Positions 1 to 10,083 are shown, numbered from the stretch's first letter. The stretch: DNA of 64,000 nucleotides from Roseivivax halodurans JCM 10272 (GCF_000521785.1 NZ_JALZ01000006.1:1-64000), one strand, 5' to 3'. Numbers and translations are program-made. The notes: generated by a model not told the origin, from the letters alone.

Positions 1-14
1 ACCTCAAGAAGAAG
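1..14 (-). repeat. possible edge copy of dispersed CTTCTTCTTG element
   Basis: On the minus strand the bases that end ispE read CCTTCTTCTTGAGG. This matches the opening CTTCTTCTTG of the intergenic repeat seen at 18385, 39324 and 50754. If it is a copy, the element supplies the ispE stop codon. The window edge cuts it off, so this rests on about ten bases only. Confidence 0.3.
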
Positions 15-837
15 GGGCGTGCGCCGCAAGGGTGGTCGCCCGCACCCACCACCCGGGCTCTGCGCGGGCGATTTCCTCCGCAGCCTGATCCGCTTCGGCC
101 CGTGTATCGTAGAGACCGAAGCAGGTCGCGCCGGAGCCCGACATGCGGGCGAGGCGCGCGCCGGAGAGGGCCGCGAGAACCGCACCGATCTCGGGCGCGA
201 TCGCCCGCGCCGGGCCGGCGAGGTCGTTTCGCTGCGTCGCGATCCAGTCGGCGGCGTCCGCGGGGCAGGACAGCAGCGGCAGATCGGTCGGCATGGGCGG
301 GTTCTCGCGGACAGTCAGGCGCTTGAACACCTCGGGCGTCGCAACCGGAACGCCGGGATTGACCAGAACGGTCGGCAGGGGCGGCAGGATGTCCACGGGC
401 CGGCGCTCGTCTCCGACGCCTCTGACGCGCTGCACGCGCGGATCGAGGCACATCGGCACGTCCGCCCCGAGCGCGACGGATCCCTCCGGCACCGGGAGGT
501 CCCAGAGGCGCGAGAGAAGACGCAGGGCTGCGGCCGCATCGGAGGAGCCGCCGCCGATCCCCGCCGCCGCGGGCAGGTGCTTGTCGAGGATGAGCCGCGC
601 CCCGCGGGGCGCATCGAAAAGGCGGGCTGCCGCAAGGACGAGGTTCTCCGGCCCGGTCGGGACATCCGCTCCCATCGGACCGGTCACCTCCAGCGTCAGC
701 GCATCCGCGGGTTCCGCCGTCACCGTGTCACCGACATCCGCGAAAGCCACCAGCGAATCCAGCAGGTGGTAGCCGTCGGACCGGCGACCGGTGACGTGCA
801 GCGTGAGGTTGACCTTGGCGGGGGCGTGTTCGCTCAC
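4..837 (-). CDS. ispE: 4-diphosphocytidyl-2-C-methyl-D-erythritol kinase
   Basis: ATP-dependent kinase of the non-mevalonate (MEP) isoprenoid pathway. It phosphorylates the 2-hydroxyl of CDP-methylerythritol in the cytoplasm. The protein opens with [20 protein letters not shown] and carries the GHMP-kinase ATP loop [16 protein letters not shown] near residues 88-103. A C-terminal [13 protein letters not shown] motif is also typical. I chose the GTG at 837 ([13 protein letters not shown]), which gives 277 aa, because family members begin just before APAK and a GGGAGA precedes it. An in-frame ATG at 858 would overlap the upstream TPR gene by 14 nt. The two genes are probably co-transcribed. Confidence 0.95.
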   Translation of the reverse strand: MSEHAPAKVNLTLHVTGRRSDGYHLLDSLVAFADVGDTVTAEPADALTLEVTGPMGADVPTGPENLVLAAARLFDAPRGARLILDKHLPAAAGIGGGSSDAAAALRLLSRLWDLPVPEGSVALGADVPMCLDPRVQRVRGVGDERRPVDILPPLPTVLVNPGVPVATPEVFKRLTVRENPPMPTDLPLLSCPADAADWIATQRNDLAGPARAIAPEIGAVLAALSGARLARMSGSGATCFGLYDTRAEADQAAEEIARAEPGWWVRATTLAAHAPSS

Positions 838-844
838 CCGCGCA

Positions 845-2569
845 TCATTCTCCCGCATCGGCGGCAACGTCGAGCGGATCGGAGCCTTCCTCCGCGAGGA
901 CGCGATCGAGACCGACCTCGAGCTTGCGGCGGATGCGGTCAGGATCGGCGTCCTGGCTCACCTCCTCGTAATCCACGAAGGACAGCGCGCGCATCCACAT
1001 GAACTCCGCCTCGCGCTCGCGCCCGACGGCCCAGTAGACGTCGCCGAGATGGTCGTTCACCACAGGATCGATCGGCATCAGTTCCGCCGCGCGCTCCATG
1101 TGGCCGACGGCCTCCTCGTAGCGACCGAGACGGTAGAGCGCCCAGCCGAGGCTGTCGACGATGTAGCCGGACTCGGGCGAGAGATCGACCGCCTTCTCGA
1201 TCATGCCCAGGGCCTCGTCGAGCTTCTCCTGCTGCTCGACCAGGCTGTAGCCGAGATAGTTCAGGACCTGCGGCTGCTCGGGATTGAGCTCGAGCGCCTT
1301 GCGGAAATCGGCCTCCGAGGAGCCCCAGTCGCCCATGCGCTCGTGGCTGATGCCGCGGGCGTAGTAGAGGAACCATTGCGCGGGATCGGGTTCGGCGAAA
1401 TCGTCGAGCGCGGCACTGTAGGCCTCGATCGCCTCGTCATAGCGCTCGAGCTGGCGGTAGAGATCGCCGAGCGAGGACATCACGACCGGAAGATCCCCGT
1501 GGCTCTCGGAGAGCGATTCGAGCACCTCGACAGCGGCATCGACCCGGCCCGACTGGCGCAAGGAGGCGGCGCGGCCGAGCTCGGCGGCGTGGAAGGACGG
1601 ATCGTCACGGGGCACGCTGCGATAGGCCTCGACCGCGAGATCGTGCTGGCCCACCTCGTCGTAGAGCTCGGCGGTCAGCAGGATCGCGTCGACATGTTCG
1701 GGTCGCAGATGCGTCGCCACGCGGGCATAGATCAGGAGGAAGTCGCTCGACATCTCGGAGGCGAACGCCCCGGCGAGCGTGTAGAAGACCTCGGCCAGCC
1801 CGTCGCGCGCGCTGCGGGCATGGGTGAAGGGAACCTTCTCGCCGGAGGTGAGCTTGGCGCGGAGTCCGCGCAAGGCGGGATCGATGTCGGCGGTGAAGGC
1901 CTCGTCGATGAGATCGGCGGCCTGCGCCGACCGACCGAGCTGGCTCAGGATCTCCGCTCGGGCCATGATGGCGCGGCGCGTGCCCTGGACGGCTTCCATG
2001 GTGCCGGAAGCGAAGATCGCCTCGGCGCCCTCGTAATCGCCGACGGAGGCGAGCGCGAGCGCCTTGTGATAGGAGGCGAAGGGACCGAGCCCCTCGATCG
2101 ACTTGACCTCGTCGAAGGCGACGAGCGCGGCGGACATGTCGCCCTCGCCGAGTAGCGCCCACGCCTTCACGAGGCCGTCCACGAGCGCCCCGATGCCCTT
2201 GCCGCTATCGATAAGCGCGATGGCTCCGGCATAGTCGCCATTACCGAGCCTCTGCGAGATCAGCCCCATCTGCGCGATGCGGCTGCTTTCTCCGAGATCG
2301 AGGAGGCGCTGGCCGAGCGTGCCGGCCCGGTCGAACTCGCCGAGCGCCATATGCGCGAAGACGGCGTTTTCCAGAAGGCCGGGGCGGTCCTCGTCGCGGG
2401 CGATGGTGCGGGAATAGTAGCGCGCGGCGGCCTCGAAATCGCCTTCGATGCTGGCGGCGCGGGCAGCGAGGTAGTCGCCGGCAAAGCCTTGCGCGGTACC
2501 GAGGGATGGAGCGGCAAGGCTCGCGGCCAGCACCGCGCCAAGGGTCCAGTGGCGTGCCCGTCCGGCCAT
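845..2569 (-). CDS. exported tetratricopeptide repeat protein
   Basis: A 574-aa protein with an N-terminal signal peptide (hydrophobic [15 protein letters not shown], probable cleavage near residue 26) and many TPR helices. The clearest repeats lie in about residues 395-530, for example [19 protein letters not shown] and [22 protein letters not shown] arrays are protein-interaction scaffolds, and the signal peptide places this one in the periplasm. A GGAGAG ribosome site precedes the ATG. The stop codon lies 7 nt before the chosen ispE start, so the genes likely share an mRNA. The specific partner is not evident. The TPR assignment is firm, the function is not. Confidence 0.85.
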   Translation of the reverse strand: MAGRARHWTLGAVLAASLAAPSLGTAQGFAGDYLAARAASIEGDFEAAARYYSRTIARDEDRPGLLENAVFAHMALGEFDRAGTLGQRLLDLGESSRIAQMGLISQRLGNGDYAGAIALIDSGKGIGALVDGLVKAWALLGEGDMSAALVAFDEVKSIEGLGPFASYHKALALASVGDYEGAEAIFASGTMEAVQGTRRAIMARAEILSQLGRSAQAADLIDEAFTADIDPALRGLRAKLTSGEKVPFTHARSARDGLAEVFYTLAGAFASEMSSDFLLIYARVATHLRPEHVDAILLTAELYDEVGQHDLAVEAYRSVPRDDPSFHAAELGRAASLRQSGRVDAAVEVLESLSESHGDLPVVMSSLGDLYRQLERYDEAIEAYSAALDDFAEPDPAQWFLYYARGISHERMGDWGSSEADFRKALELNPEQPQVLNYLGYSLVEQQEKLDEALGMIEKAVDLSPESGYIVDSLGWALYRLGRYEEAVGHMERAAELMPIDPVVNDHLGDVYWAVGREREAEFMWMRALSFVDYEEVSQDADPDRIRRKLEVGLDRVLAEEGSDPLDVAADAGE

Positions 2570-2683
2570 GTCGGTCTCTCCTCGTTGCCGCTCGATACCT
2601 GCCGGAGACTATCTGGCGCTGCGGGCGCACGCAACGCGGCGCTTTCGATGCGGTCCGGCGAGCGGTGTCACGGTTTCGTCATG

Positions 2684-2722
2684 CCAAAAATGCAGACGCC
2701 GGCCCAGCAGGGGACCGGCGCC
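2684..2722 (-). terminator. intrinsic terminator after ETF-QO gene
   Basis: On the minus strand an 11-bp GC-rich stem (GGCGCCGGTCCC paired with GGGCCGGCGTC, one bulged T, loop CTGCT) is followed by TGCATTTTT. It lies 26 nt beyond the ETF-QO stop codon. Confidence 0.7.
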
Positions 2723-2747
2723 TCGAGCGTCGCGTGACGAAGTGCCG

Positions 2748-4397
2748 TCACATGTTGGGATAGTTCGGCCCGTCTCCGCCCTGGGGCGTAGTCCAGACGA
2801 TGTTCTGCGCCGGATCCTTGATGTCGCAGGTCTTGCAGTGAACGCAGTTCTGGAAGTTGATCACGAAGCGCGGCTCGGTGTCGGTATCGACGAATTCGTA
2901 GACACCGGCCGGGCAGTACCGCTGGGAGGGCCCCGCGAATTCCTTCCAGTCGACCTCGACCTGCTTCTCGGGCTCCTTCAGCTTGAGATGCGAGGGCTGG
3001 CTCTCCTCGTGGTTCGTCATCGCGAAGGACACGTTCGTCAGCCGGTCAAAGCTGATCTTGCCGTCGGGCTTGGGGTAATCAATCTTGGGGAACTTGGACG
3101 CCTTGCCCGTCGCCGCGGCATCGCTCTTGCCATGCCCGAGCGTACCCAGCACCGAGACGCCGAAAAGCGAATTGGTCCACATGTCGAGCCCGCCGAGCGA
3201 CAGCGACGCCGATAGGCCGTATTTCGACCAGAGGGGCTTCACGTTGCGCACGGATTTAAGATCCTTGCCGATGGCACCGTTACGCACCTCGGTCTCGTAG
3301 GCGGTCAGCTCGTCCGAGACGCGCCCGGCCTTGATCGCGTCGAAGGCGGCCTCGGCCGCGGCCTTGCCCGAGAGCATCGCGTTGTGGTTGCCCTTGATGC
3401 GGGGGACGTTGACCATGCCCACCGAACAGCCCAGCAGCGCCACGCCCGGCGCGACCATCTTGGGCATCGATTGCCAGCCGCCTTCCGAGATCGCCCGCGC
3501 GCCATAGGCGACGCGCTTTCCGCCCTCGAGCAGGTCCTTGACCAGCGGGTGATGCTTGAAGCGCTGGAATTCCATGTAGGGGTAGAGGTGCGGGTTCTCG
3601 TAGTTGAGATGCACCACGAAGCCCACATAGACCTGGTTGTTGTCGAGATGGTAGATGAACGACCCGCCGCCCGCGTTCTTGCCGAGCGGCCAGCCCATCG
3701 TGTGGGTGACCGTGCCCTCGCGATGCTTGGCGGGGTCGATCTCCCAGATCTCCTTCATGCCGAGGCCGTATTTCTGCGGCTCGACGCCCTTGTCGAGCTC
3801 GTACTTGGCGATGACCTGCTTGGACAGCGATCCGCGCACGCCTTCGCCGAGGAAGACGTACTTGCCGTGAAGTTCCATGCCGGGCTCGTAGCCGTCACCC
3901 GGCGTGCCATCGGGGTTGAGGCCGAACTCCCCCGCGACGACACCCTTCACCTCGCCGTTCTCGCCATAGACGATCTCGGAGCAGGACATGCCCGGGAAAA
4001 TCTCCACGCCGAGCGCTTCGGCCTGTTCGGCCATCCAGCGGCAGACATTGCCCATCGAGACGATGTAATTGCCGTGGTTGTTCATCAGCGGCGGCATCGG
4101 CCAGTTCGGAACGCGGGCCTTTCCCTCCTCGCCGAGGAGGTAAAAGTTGTCCTCCTTCACCTTCACGGTGATCGGCGCGCCCTTTTCCTTCCAGTCGGGA
4201 ATGAGCGCATCGATGCCGCAAGGGTCGAGCACGGCGCCCGAGAGGATATGCGCACCCACTTCGGAGCCCTTTTCGAGCACGACGACCTCGAGCTCCGCGT
4301 CGAGTTGCTTGAGCCGGATCGCGGCGGACAGGCCAGCCGGCCCCGCGCCCACGATCACCACGTCGTATTCCATCGTCTCGCGCTGGATGTCGCTCAT
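2748..4397 (-). CDS. electron transfer flavoprotein-ubiquinone oxidoreductase
   Basis: Inner-membrane-associated FAD/[4Fe-4S] enzyme that passes electrons from reduced ETF (fatty- and amino-acid acyl-CoA dehydrogenases) to ubiquinone. The 549-aa length is normal. The N-terminal dinucleotide fold is DVVIVGAGPAGLSAAIRLKQ, at about residues 12-31. The C-terminal ferredoxin-like segment has the cysteine cluster CPAGVYEFVD followed by FQNCVHCKTCDIKDPAQNI. A GGGAGAG ribosome site is 6 nt before the ATG. It stands alone with its own terminator; etfAB are not in the window. Confidence 0.96.
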   Translation of the reverse strand: MSDIQRETMEYDVVIVGAGPAGLSAAIRLKQLDAELEVVVLEKGSEVGAHILSGAVLDPCGIDALIPDWKEKGAPITVKVKEDNFYLLGEEGKARVPNWPMPPLMNNHGNYIVSMGNVCRWMAEQAEALGVEIFPGMSCSEIVYGENGEVKGVVAGEFGLNPDGTPGDGYEPGMELHGKYVFLGEGVRGSLSKQVIAKYELDKGVEPQKYGLGMKEIWEIDPAKHREGTVTHTMGWPLGKNAGGGSFIYHLDNNQVYVGFVVHLNYENPHLYPYMEFQRFKHHPLVKDLLEGGKRVAYGARAISEGGWQSMPKMVAPGVALLGCSVGMVNVPRIKGNHNAMLSGKAAAEAAFDAIKAGRVSDELTAYETEVRNGAIGKDLKSVRNVKPLWSKYGLSASLSLGGLDMWTNSLFGVSVLGTLGHGKSDAAATGKASKFPKIDYPKPDGKISFDRLTNVSFAMTNHEESQPSHLKLKEPEKQVEVDWKEFAGPSQRYCPAGVYEFVDTDTEPRFVINFQNCVHCKTCDIKDPAQNIVWTTPQGGDGPNYPNM

Positions 4398-4517
4398 GTC
4401 TCTCCCTTCGGGCGGCGGCGCCCTTCTCCGTCGGTGTTCCGGTGAACTAAAGCGCGCCGCGCCGCAGGGTCAATCGTGACACGGCGTCCCGAGGACCCGG
4501 AACGCCCTGCGCACGGC

Positions 4518-5375
4518 TCAGGTGTTCACCACGTAGCCACCGTTCGGGTGCAGCGTCTGGCCGGTCATGTAGCTCGCATCATCGCAGGCGAGAAAGAGAT
4601 AGCTCGTCGCGATCTCCCACGGCTGGCCGGCGCGCCCCATCGGGGCCTGCGTTCCGAAATCGGCGACCATCTCGTCCGGCATCGATCCGGGGATGAACGG
4701 CGTCCAGACCGGCCCCGGCGCCACAGCGTTCACCCGGATGCCGCGATCGAGCAGCGCATTCGCCATGGAGCGGGACAGCGCCAGAGTCGCGCCCCGGGTC
4801 ACCGAATAGGTCACCAGCTTGTCGTTGCCTTTGAAGGCGTTGACCGAGGTCGTGTAGACGATCGCCGCGCCCTCCTTCAGGTGCGGCAGCGCCGCCTGCG
4901 TCAGGAACATCGGGTGCATGACGTTGCTGTCGATGGTCCGGCGGAGCCGCTCTTCCGAGATGTCCTCGAGCCCGTCGTCGAGCCATTGCTGCGCGGCGTT
5001 CACGACCAGCACGTCGAGCTTGCCGAAGCGGTCGAGCGTCTGGCGAATGGCGCTCTCGGCATGGTCCTTCTCGCCGAGATCGCCGGGGATGAGGAGTGCC
5101 TCAGATCCCTCTTCCTCCTCGACGAGGCGCTTCGTCTCCTCGGCGTCCTCGTGCTCGTCGAGATAGGCGATGGCCACCCTCGCCCCCTCGCGGGCGAAGA
5201 GATGGGCGGTCGCGCGCCCGATGCCGCTGTCGCCGCCCGAGATGAATGCGACGCGGTCCTTGAGCTTGCCGACGCCGGTATGGCGCGGCACGCAATCGGG
5301 CTCGGGGCGCATGTCGTGCTCGTCGGCGGGCATCCGGTCCTGGTGCTGCGGCGGAAAGGCGGTGTCGTCGGCCAT
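4518..5375 (-). CDS. SDR family oxidoreductase with altered YxxxK motif
   Basis: A 285-aa short-chain dehydrogenase of the long N-terminal-extension type (YhdF/general stress protein 39-like). The NAD(P)-binding motif SGGDSGIG is at residues 46-53, the structural NAA at 126-128, the catalytic-type Asn at 151 and Ser at 177. The catalytic Tyr190 is present, but the expected YxxxK reads YSVTR, so the lysine is Arg194 (CGG codon). The terminal [13 protein letters not shown] is typical of the family. The start is the ATG with AGGAG 8 nt upstream; the frame is open further upstream without a ribosome site. The substrate is unknown. Confidence 0.85.
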   Translation of the reverse strand: MADDTAFPPQHQDRMPADEHDMRPEPDCVPRHTGVGKLKDRVAFISGGDSGIGRATAHLFAREGARVAIAYLDEHEDAEETKRLVEEEEGSEALLIPGDLGEKDHAESAIRQTLDRFGKLDVLVVNAAQQWLDDGLEDISEERLRRTIDSNVMHPMFLTQAALPHLKEGAAIVYTTSVNAFKGNDKLVTYSVTRGATLALSRSMANALLDRGIRVNAVAPGPVWTPFIPGSMPDEMVADFGTQAPMGRAGQPWEIATSYLFLACDDASYMTGQTLHPNGGYVVNT

Positions 5376-5574
5376 GGCGGGTCTCCTCATGAGGGCTTGC
5401 CGGTGGAAGTCGCGGCCCCCCGGCCCTGTTCCGCCCCGGACCGGTGGGTTCGCAAATGCGCATCGGCGGCCGCCTGCCCCCCTTGAACCGGCGCCTCCGA
5501 TCGGTTTCAGTAGCCAACTGACGCACCGGAGCCGCAACCTTGCGGCTCATCTGCCCCACGACGCTGGACCACCC

Positions 5575-6045
5575 ATGGACAAGATACCGATGACCCGCGC
5601 GGGCCACACCGCGCTCGAGACCGAATTGAAGACCCTCAAGTCCGAGGAACGCCCGGCCATCATCCGCGCCATTTCCGAGGCGCGCGAGCACGGCGATCTC
5701 TCGGAGAACGCGGAGTACCATTCCGCGCGCGAGAAGCAGAGCTTCATCGAGGGCCGCATCAAGGAGCTCGAGGGCATCCTGTCGCTGGCGGAGGTGATCG
5801 ACCCCAAGACGTTGTCGGGCGCGATCAAGTTCGGCGCGACCGTCACGGTCGTCGACGAGGACACCGACGAAGAGAAGACCTGGCAGATCGTCGGCGAACA
5901 CGAGGCCAATATCGAGAAGGGCCTTCTGAACGTGAAATCGCCGATCGCGCGGGCGCTGATCGGCAAGGAAGAGGGCGACAGCGTTGAAGTCCGCACCCCG
6001 GGCGGCGACAAGGCGTACGAGATTCTCAAGATCACCTACGTCTGA
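5575..6045 (+). CDS. greA: transcription elongation factor GreA
   Basis: A 156-aa factor that binds in the RNA polymerase secondary channel and stimulates cleavage of backtracked transcripts. An N-terminal coiled coil ([19 protein letters not shown] to about residue 75) contains the acidic tip in [20 protein letters not shown]-terminal FKBP-like domain ends [20 protein letters not shown] and beyond. MDKIPMT is the usual alphaproteobacterial start. It is transcribed divergently from the SDR gene and is followed after 18 nt by a membrane-protein gene. Confidence 0.97.
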   Translation: MDKIPMTRAGHTALETELKTLKSEERPAIIRAISEAREHGDLSENAEYHSAREKQSFIEGRIKELEGILSLAEVIDPKTLSGAIKFGATVTVVDEDTDEEKTWQIVGEHEANIEKGLLNVKSPIARALIGKEEGDSVEVRTPGGDKAYEILKITYV

Positions 6046-6063
6046 CTTCTGGAGAGGCCGCCC

Positions 6064-7059
6064 ATGGCCGATGACACCAACGCCCGCCGTGCGCCCCTCG
6101 GCCTGAGCGACCACAGCACTCGCGGGGGCCCCTCCGGAGGAGAGACCCTCGCGGTGGCTCTGGGGGCGCTCTGGATCGCGCTGTCGGGCGGATATTTCCT
6201 CTTCTCCGGCGCGACGGGGCAGGACGGCCTGCGCTTCGTGCTCGTGCTGATGACGGTCTTCCTGCCGGTGGCAATGATCTGGGTCGCGGCGACGGCGATG
6301 CGGGCGACGCGGATCATGCGCGAGGAGAGCGCGCGCCTGCAGGCCACGGTCGATGCGCTGCGCCACGCCTATGTGGCGCAATCGCAAGGCGGCCGGAACG
6401 ATCCGCAGATCACGACCATTGCCCGGAACGTCGACGAGCTCCTGAAACGGCAGCGGCAGCGCGCCTCCGGCACCGACGAGCAGCCGCCGCAGCCCGGACC
6501 CTCCGCCGAGGCGAAGGACGGCAACGCCCAAGGCTCGCTCGCGTTCGGACCGGCCGCCGAAGAGACCGTGCCGCAGCTCTCGAATTCCGACCTGATCCGC
6601 GCGCTGAACTTTCCCAGGACCGCGGAGGACAAGGAAGGCTTCAACGCCCTGCGCCGCGCCTTCCGGGACCGGCCGGCGGCACAGCTCGTGCAGTCCGCGC
6701 AGGACGTTCTGACGCTTCTCTCCGAAGAGGGCGTCTACATGGACGATCTCTCCCCCGACCGGGCCCGCCCGGAGATCTGGCGCCGCTTTGCCCAAGGGGT
6801 GCGCGGCCGCGAGGTCGCGGCGCTCGGCGGCATACGAGACCGCTCCGCGCTCGAGCGGACGGCGAAGCGGATGCGCGAGGATCCGATCTTCCGGGACGCC
6901 GCGCATCACTTCCTGCGCCTCTACGACAAGGCGATCGCGCGGTTCGATCCGGTCGCGACCGACGCGGAGATCGCCGACTTCGCGGACACCCGGTCCTCGC
7001 GCGCCTTCATGCTGCTCGGCCGGGTCGCCGGGGCCTTCGACGGGCCACAGGGGACCTGA
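6064..7059 (+). CDS. conserved membrane protein of unknown function
   Basis: A 331-aa protein of a type common in Rhodobacteraceae, with no function I can name. Two closely spaced transmembrane helices are visible (about residues 31-50, WIALSGGYFLF, and 58-80, FVLVLMTVFLPVAMIWVAA). Then come a coiled-coil-like segment, a polar linker, and a helical cytoplasmic domain rich in Arg and Asp (about residues 170-331). GGAGAGGCCGCCC precedes the ATG. It is 18 nt after greA and probably co-transcribed. The topology suggests a membrane-anchored cytoplasmic domain. Confidence 0.8.
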   Translation: MADDTNARRAPLGLSDHSTRGGPSGGETLAVALGALWIALSGGYFLFSGATGQDGLRFVLVLMTVFLPVAMIWVAATAMRATRIMREESARLQATVDALRHAYVAQSQGGRNDPQITTIARNVDELLKRQRQRASGTDEQPPQPGPSAEAKDGNAQGSLAFGPAAEETVPQLSNSDLIRALNFPRTAEDKEGFNALRRAFRDRPAAQLVQSAQDVLTLLSEEGVYMDDLSPDRARPEIWRRFAQGVRGREVAALGGIRDRSALERTAKRMREDPIFRDAAHHFLRLYDKAIARFDPVATDAEIADFADTRSSRAFMLLGRVAGAFDGPQGT

Positions 7060-7071
7060 CGCCGCAGGCCC

Positions 7072-8610
7072 CTACCCCTCCGCGGCGTCCGTCTCGACCT
7101 CGAGAGCGAGCGGCGCGGCCTTGCGCGGCAGATCCTCGATCGTCAGCGGCGTCGTTGGCTTCGAAAGCCGGTTGCGCACCACCCAGTGCAGACGCGACGA
7201 GGCGCGCGTGATCGCGACATAGGCGAGGCGCTTCCAGAGCGGCTGCCCTGCCTCGACCCGGCCCATCCGGGCGGCCGCGTAGAGGTCCGGCGCGAAGACT
7301 TGCACGTCCTGCCATTGCGAGCCCTGCGCCTTGTGGATCGTCACCGCCGCGCCGTGCAGGAAGGTCGCCCCCATGCGCGCGGCGAAGGGAATGAACGGCT
7401 CCTCCTCGTCCGGCTTCTCGATCTTCACGATGGACGCGGCCGACATCCGCGGATCCTCCGCTCCCACGACGTGAAGCCGCGAGAACCCCGAACGCTTGCC
7501 AGGCCCGAGATAGATCACCTGCGCGCCCTTGATCAGGCCCCGCGCCTCGAGATCGAGCCGCTTCTTGCGGTGCTTGAGCGGCAGTTCGATCCCGTCGCAG
7601 ATGAGCGGCTCGCCGATCAGAAGCTCGGTCTCGGGCGCATCGTGCACCGCGCGGAAGGCGTTGATCAGGCGGATGCGCGTAGCGTTGCGCCATACGAGGA
7701 CCGGCGAGCGCGCCATGAGGTCGACCTCGACCCTCTGCGCCCAGACGACGCGGTCGTCCGCCCTCGCCTTCTCCTCCACCATCCGCTCGAAATCCTCGAA
7801 GCCGAGCTCAGGATCCGCGAGCGCATGGGCGAGATCGAGGATCGGGTTGTCCGCGGCCTGACGGTGGATGCGGCTGAGCTCGAGCGTCTCGTCTTCGGGC
7901 ACGTCGTCGAAGACCATCTTGCCCGACTGGTTGACCGGCGCGAGCTGCGCCGGGTCGCCGAAAAGGACGAGGTTCGGGAAGATCTCCTGGAGGTCCTCGA
8001 ACTGGCGCTCGTCGAGCATCGAGGCCTCGTCGACGAAGCCCACGTCCAGCGGCTCTTCCCGCCGCTTCCAGCCGGTGATGAAGTCCGATCCCCGCAGTCC
8101 CGCGGCCGCCAGCGCCGCCGGGACCGACTTGTGGCCCTGATACGAGGCGAAGGCGCGGTCGAGCATCTCGGGCGTCAGGTCCTCGATCTCGGGCTTTTCG
8201 ACATTGCCCATCAGCCATTCGGCGATCTTCTCGTATTCGGGATCGTAGACCGGCGTGTAGAGGATGCGGTGGATCGTCGTCGCGGGCACGCCGCGGGTCC
8301 GCAGCACGCTCGCCGCCTTGTTGGTCGGCGCGAGCACCGCCAGCGTCCGCCGCTCGCGCCGCTTGCGCGCCTCGTAATCGCCCGAAACGAGATCGACGCC
8401 GGCCGATTGCAGCGCTTTGCAGAGCTCGGCGAGCAGCAGCGTCTTGCCGGAGCCTGCCTTGCCGAGAAGCGCCAGTCGCTTCGACGCGCCGCCCCCCGGA
8501 GGCCGGGTTGTGCCGTCGGTGAGGTCGATGCCCGCCTCGCGCAGCATCTCGCTCACGCGGTCGTAGGCCTCTGCCTGGTCGTCGGAGAAGGTAAGCTGCG
8601 GCGTCGTCAT
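7072..8610 (-). CDS. RecD-like (Dda-type) superfamily 1 DNA helicase
   Basis: A 512-aa SF1 helicase. Walker A LLGKAGSGKTLLLAEL is at about residues 48-63. An AAA_30-type core follows, with motif Ia LAPTNKAASVLRTRG, Walker B VGFVDEASMLDE and motif III LFGDPAQLAPV. The C-terminal UvrD_C_2 segment has TIHKAQGSQWQDVQVF and YVAITRASSRLHWV. It is expected to translocate 5'-3' on single-stranded DNA. It lacks the long RecD N-terminal domain and no recB or recC is nearby, so it should act alone. It converges on the upstream membrane-protein gene with a 12-nt gap. Confidence 0.88.
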   Translation of the reverse strand: MTTPQLTFSDDQAEAYDRVSEMLREAGIDLTDGTTRPPGGGASKRLALLGKAGSGKTLLLAELCKALQSAGVDLVSGDYEARKRRERRTLAVLAPTNKAASVLRTRGVPATTIHRILYTPVYDPEYEKIAEWLMGNVEKPEIEDLTPEMLDRAFASYQGHKSVPAALAAAGLRGSDFITGWKRREEPLDVGFVDEASMLDERQFEDLQEIFPNLVLFGDPAQLAPVNQSGKMVFDDVPEDETLELSRIHRQAADNPILDLAHALADPELGFEDFERMVEEKARADDRVVWAQRVEVDLMARSPVLVWRNATRIRLINAFRAVHDAPETELLIGEPLICDGIELPLKHRKKRLDLEARGLIKGAQVIYLGPGKRSGFSRLHVVGAEDPRMSAASIVKIEKPDEEEPFIPFAARMGATFLHGAAVTIHKAQGSQWQDVQVFAPDLYAAARMGRVEAGQPLWKRLAYVAITRASSRLHWVVRNRLSKPTTPLTIEDLPRKAAPLALEVETDAAEG

Positions 8611-8691
8611 GGCGCGACCCTATCCGTGCCGATCCGCCGGGACCAGAGCCCGTGCTTGGCTCCGCCGCCGGGTCATATTACGGAGGTCGTC

Positions 8692-9441
8692 ATGCGTTTC
8701 CTGCCCCGCCTCCGCAGCTTCCTCGGCCGGCATATCGATGCTCCCCTCGACCCCGACGCCCCGTTCGCGGCCATCGGCGACGTGCACGGGCGCGACGACC
8801 TGCTGGAGAGGCTCCTCGGACGGCTCGAGGGGGAGCTTCCGGCAGGCGCGCCCCTGGTCCTGCTCGGCGATTACGTGGACCGCGGGGCGGCGAGCGCCGG
8901 GGTGCTGCGCCGCCTGCAGGCGCTTGATGCCGAGGCCCGCGTGACCTGCCTGTGCGGCAACCACGAGGCGATGCTGATCGAGTTTCTCGATTATCCGGTT
9001 CTGGCCGGACCGAGATGGCTGCGCAACGGCGGCGTTCAGACGCTTGAGAGCTTCGGCGTGACCGGAATGCCCGCCGGACCCGAGGCCTCCGACTGGGAGG
9101 CTCTGCGGGACCGGTTCCGGGGGGCGATGGGCGGCGACCTCGAAACCTGGCTGCGTGCCCGTCCGCTCCGCTGGCAGAGCGGCAATGTCGCGGCCGTCCA
9201 TGCCGGCGCGGACCCTGCCCGACCTTTGTCGGACCAGCGGGACGACGTCCTCCTCTGGGGGCATCCCAGCTTTGCGACCATGCGCCGCCGCGACGGAACG
9301 TGGGTCGTGCACGGCCACACGATCGTGCCGAGACCGGCCGCGGCGGGCGGACGCATCTCGGTCGACACCGGCGCCTATGCCACAGGCGTTTTGACGGCGG
9401 CCATCGTGGAGCCCGGATCCGTCCGCTTCGTCAGCACCTAG
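8692..9441 (+). CDS. PPP-family metallophosphoesterase (serine/threonine phosphatase-like)
   Basis: A 249-aa protein with all metal-binding signatures of the PPP/ApaH calcineurin-like fold: GDVHGR at residues 29-34, GDYVDRG near 62-68, GNHEAM near 88-93 and VVHGHTIVP near the C-terminus. Bacterial members hydrolyse phosphoproteins or dinucleoside polyphosphates, and the sequence alone does not separate these. GGAGG lies 5 nt before the ATG at 8692. The 3' end overlaps the convergent luxI 3' end by 4 nt. Confidence 0.9.
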   Translation: MRFLPRLRSFLGRHIDAPLDPDAPFAAIGDVHGRDDLLERLLGRLEGELPAGAPLVLLGDYVDRGAASAGVLRRLQALDAEARVTCLCGNHEAMLIEFLDYPVLAGPRWLRNGGVQTLESFGVTGMPAGPEASDWEALRDRFRGAMGGDLETWLRARPLRWQSGNVAAVHAGADPARPLSDQRDDVLLWGHPSFATMRRRDGTWVVHGHTIVPRPAAAGGRISVDTGAYATGVLTAAIVEPGSVRFVST

Positions 9442-10079
9442 GCAGCGCTCGCCGCCGCGGCGCGGAGCGGGGTCCGGCCGAAGGCATCGTCGAACCAGCG
9501 GCGCGACTGGTCCGGCGCGATGCCCGCGCTCTGGGCCACGCGCGCCTGCGCTTCGGGCGTGAATTCCCACAGGCCGATGGAGATCGCTCCGCGCCCCTCC
9601 CCGGTCGTGCCGAGCACCTCGGGCGAGGCGCCGATCCGGCGGTAGATCCGCACCATGCGCGCATCGAAGACGCCGACGTAATGCTCGACGCCGAAGCCGT
9701 GCATGACCTCGCCCCCCGCCAGCATCAGCGCGGCGGCGGTGCGTGGATCGGTCTCCCGCGCGAGGCAGAACCGCGTGCATTCCCAGATGAGCGGGCTGAC
9801 GATAGTGCCGCCGCCGATCAGGTCGGTGAAATGCTCGTTCACCATTGTCCGCCCGGTCGTCGGCAGAAGCCGCATGGAGCCGCCATGCGAGCCGTCCGCC
9901 TTTTCCCAGATGACGTAGAGCGGATCGAGCGCGTCGTATTGATCGACCTCCGCCCCGTCGGGCCGCAGGGGCAGATCCCACCCGAGCCGCGTGACGAACT
10001 GGTCGGCGCGGTCTCGGAACATGCCGTCGCGCAGGCGGGGGTGGCGAACGAGGTCGGTGCCGTAGATGTATCGGATCAT
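9438..10079 (-). CDS. luxI: acyl-homoserine-lactone synthase (LuxI family)
   Basis: A 213-aa autoinducer synthase joining acyl-ACP and S-adenosylmethionine. Family-invariant features are visible: an Arg-Phe-Trp set in FRDRADQFVTRLGWDLP, the acidic pair in EVDQYDALDP, the Arg in GGSMRLLPT, and Glu-Arg in WECTRFCLARE. The ribosome site GGAGGGACATTCC immediately precedes the ATG and lies inside an inverted repeat (10084-10112). luxR lies 77 nt upstream on the same strand, so the two may be co-transcribed or separately regulated. The acyl chain cannot be predicted. Confidence 0.95.
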   Translation of the reverse strand: MIRYIYGTDLVRHPRLRDGMFRDRADQFVTRLGWDLPLRPDGAEVDQYDALDPLYVIWEKADGSHGGSMRLLPTTGRTMVNEHFTDLIGGGTIVSPLIWECTRFCLARETDPRTAAALMLAGGEVMHGFGVEHYVGVFDARMVRIYRRIGASPEVLGTTGEGRGAISIGLWEFTPEAQARVAQSAGIAPDQSRRWFDDAFGRTPLRAAAASAA

Positions 10080-10083
10080 GGAA

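Noticed and set aside
5376-5537. N-terminal extension of the SDR gene by 54 codons
   Set aside because: The added residues show no family similarity and the ATG at 5375 has AGGAG upstream.
7186-8691. Plus-strand frame extending the phosphatase gene about 500 codons upstream
   Set aside because: It is antisense to the RecD-like helicase. The phosphatase similarity starts only at 8692, where a GGAGG ribosome site is present.
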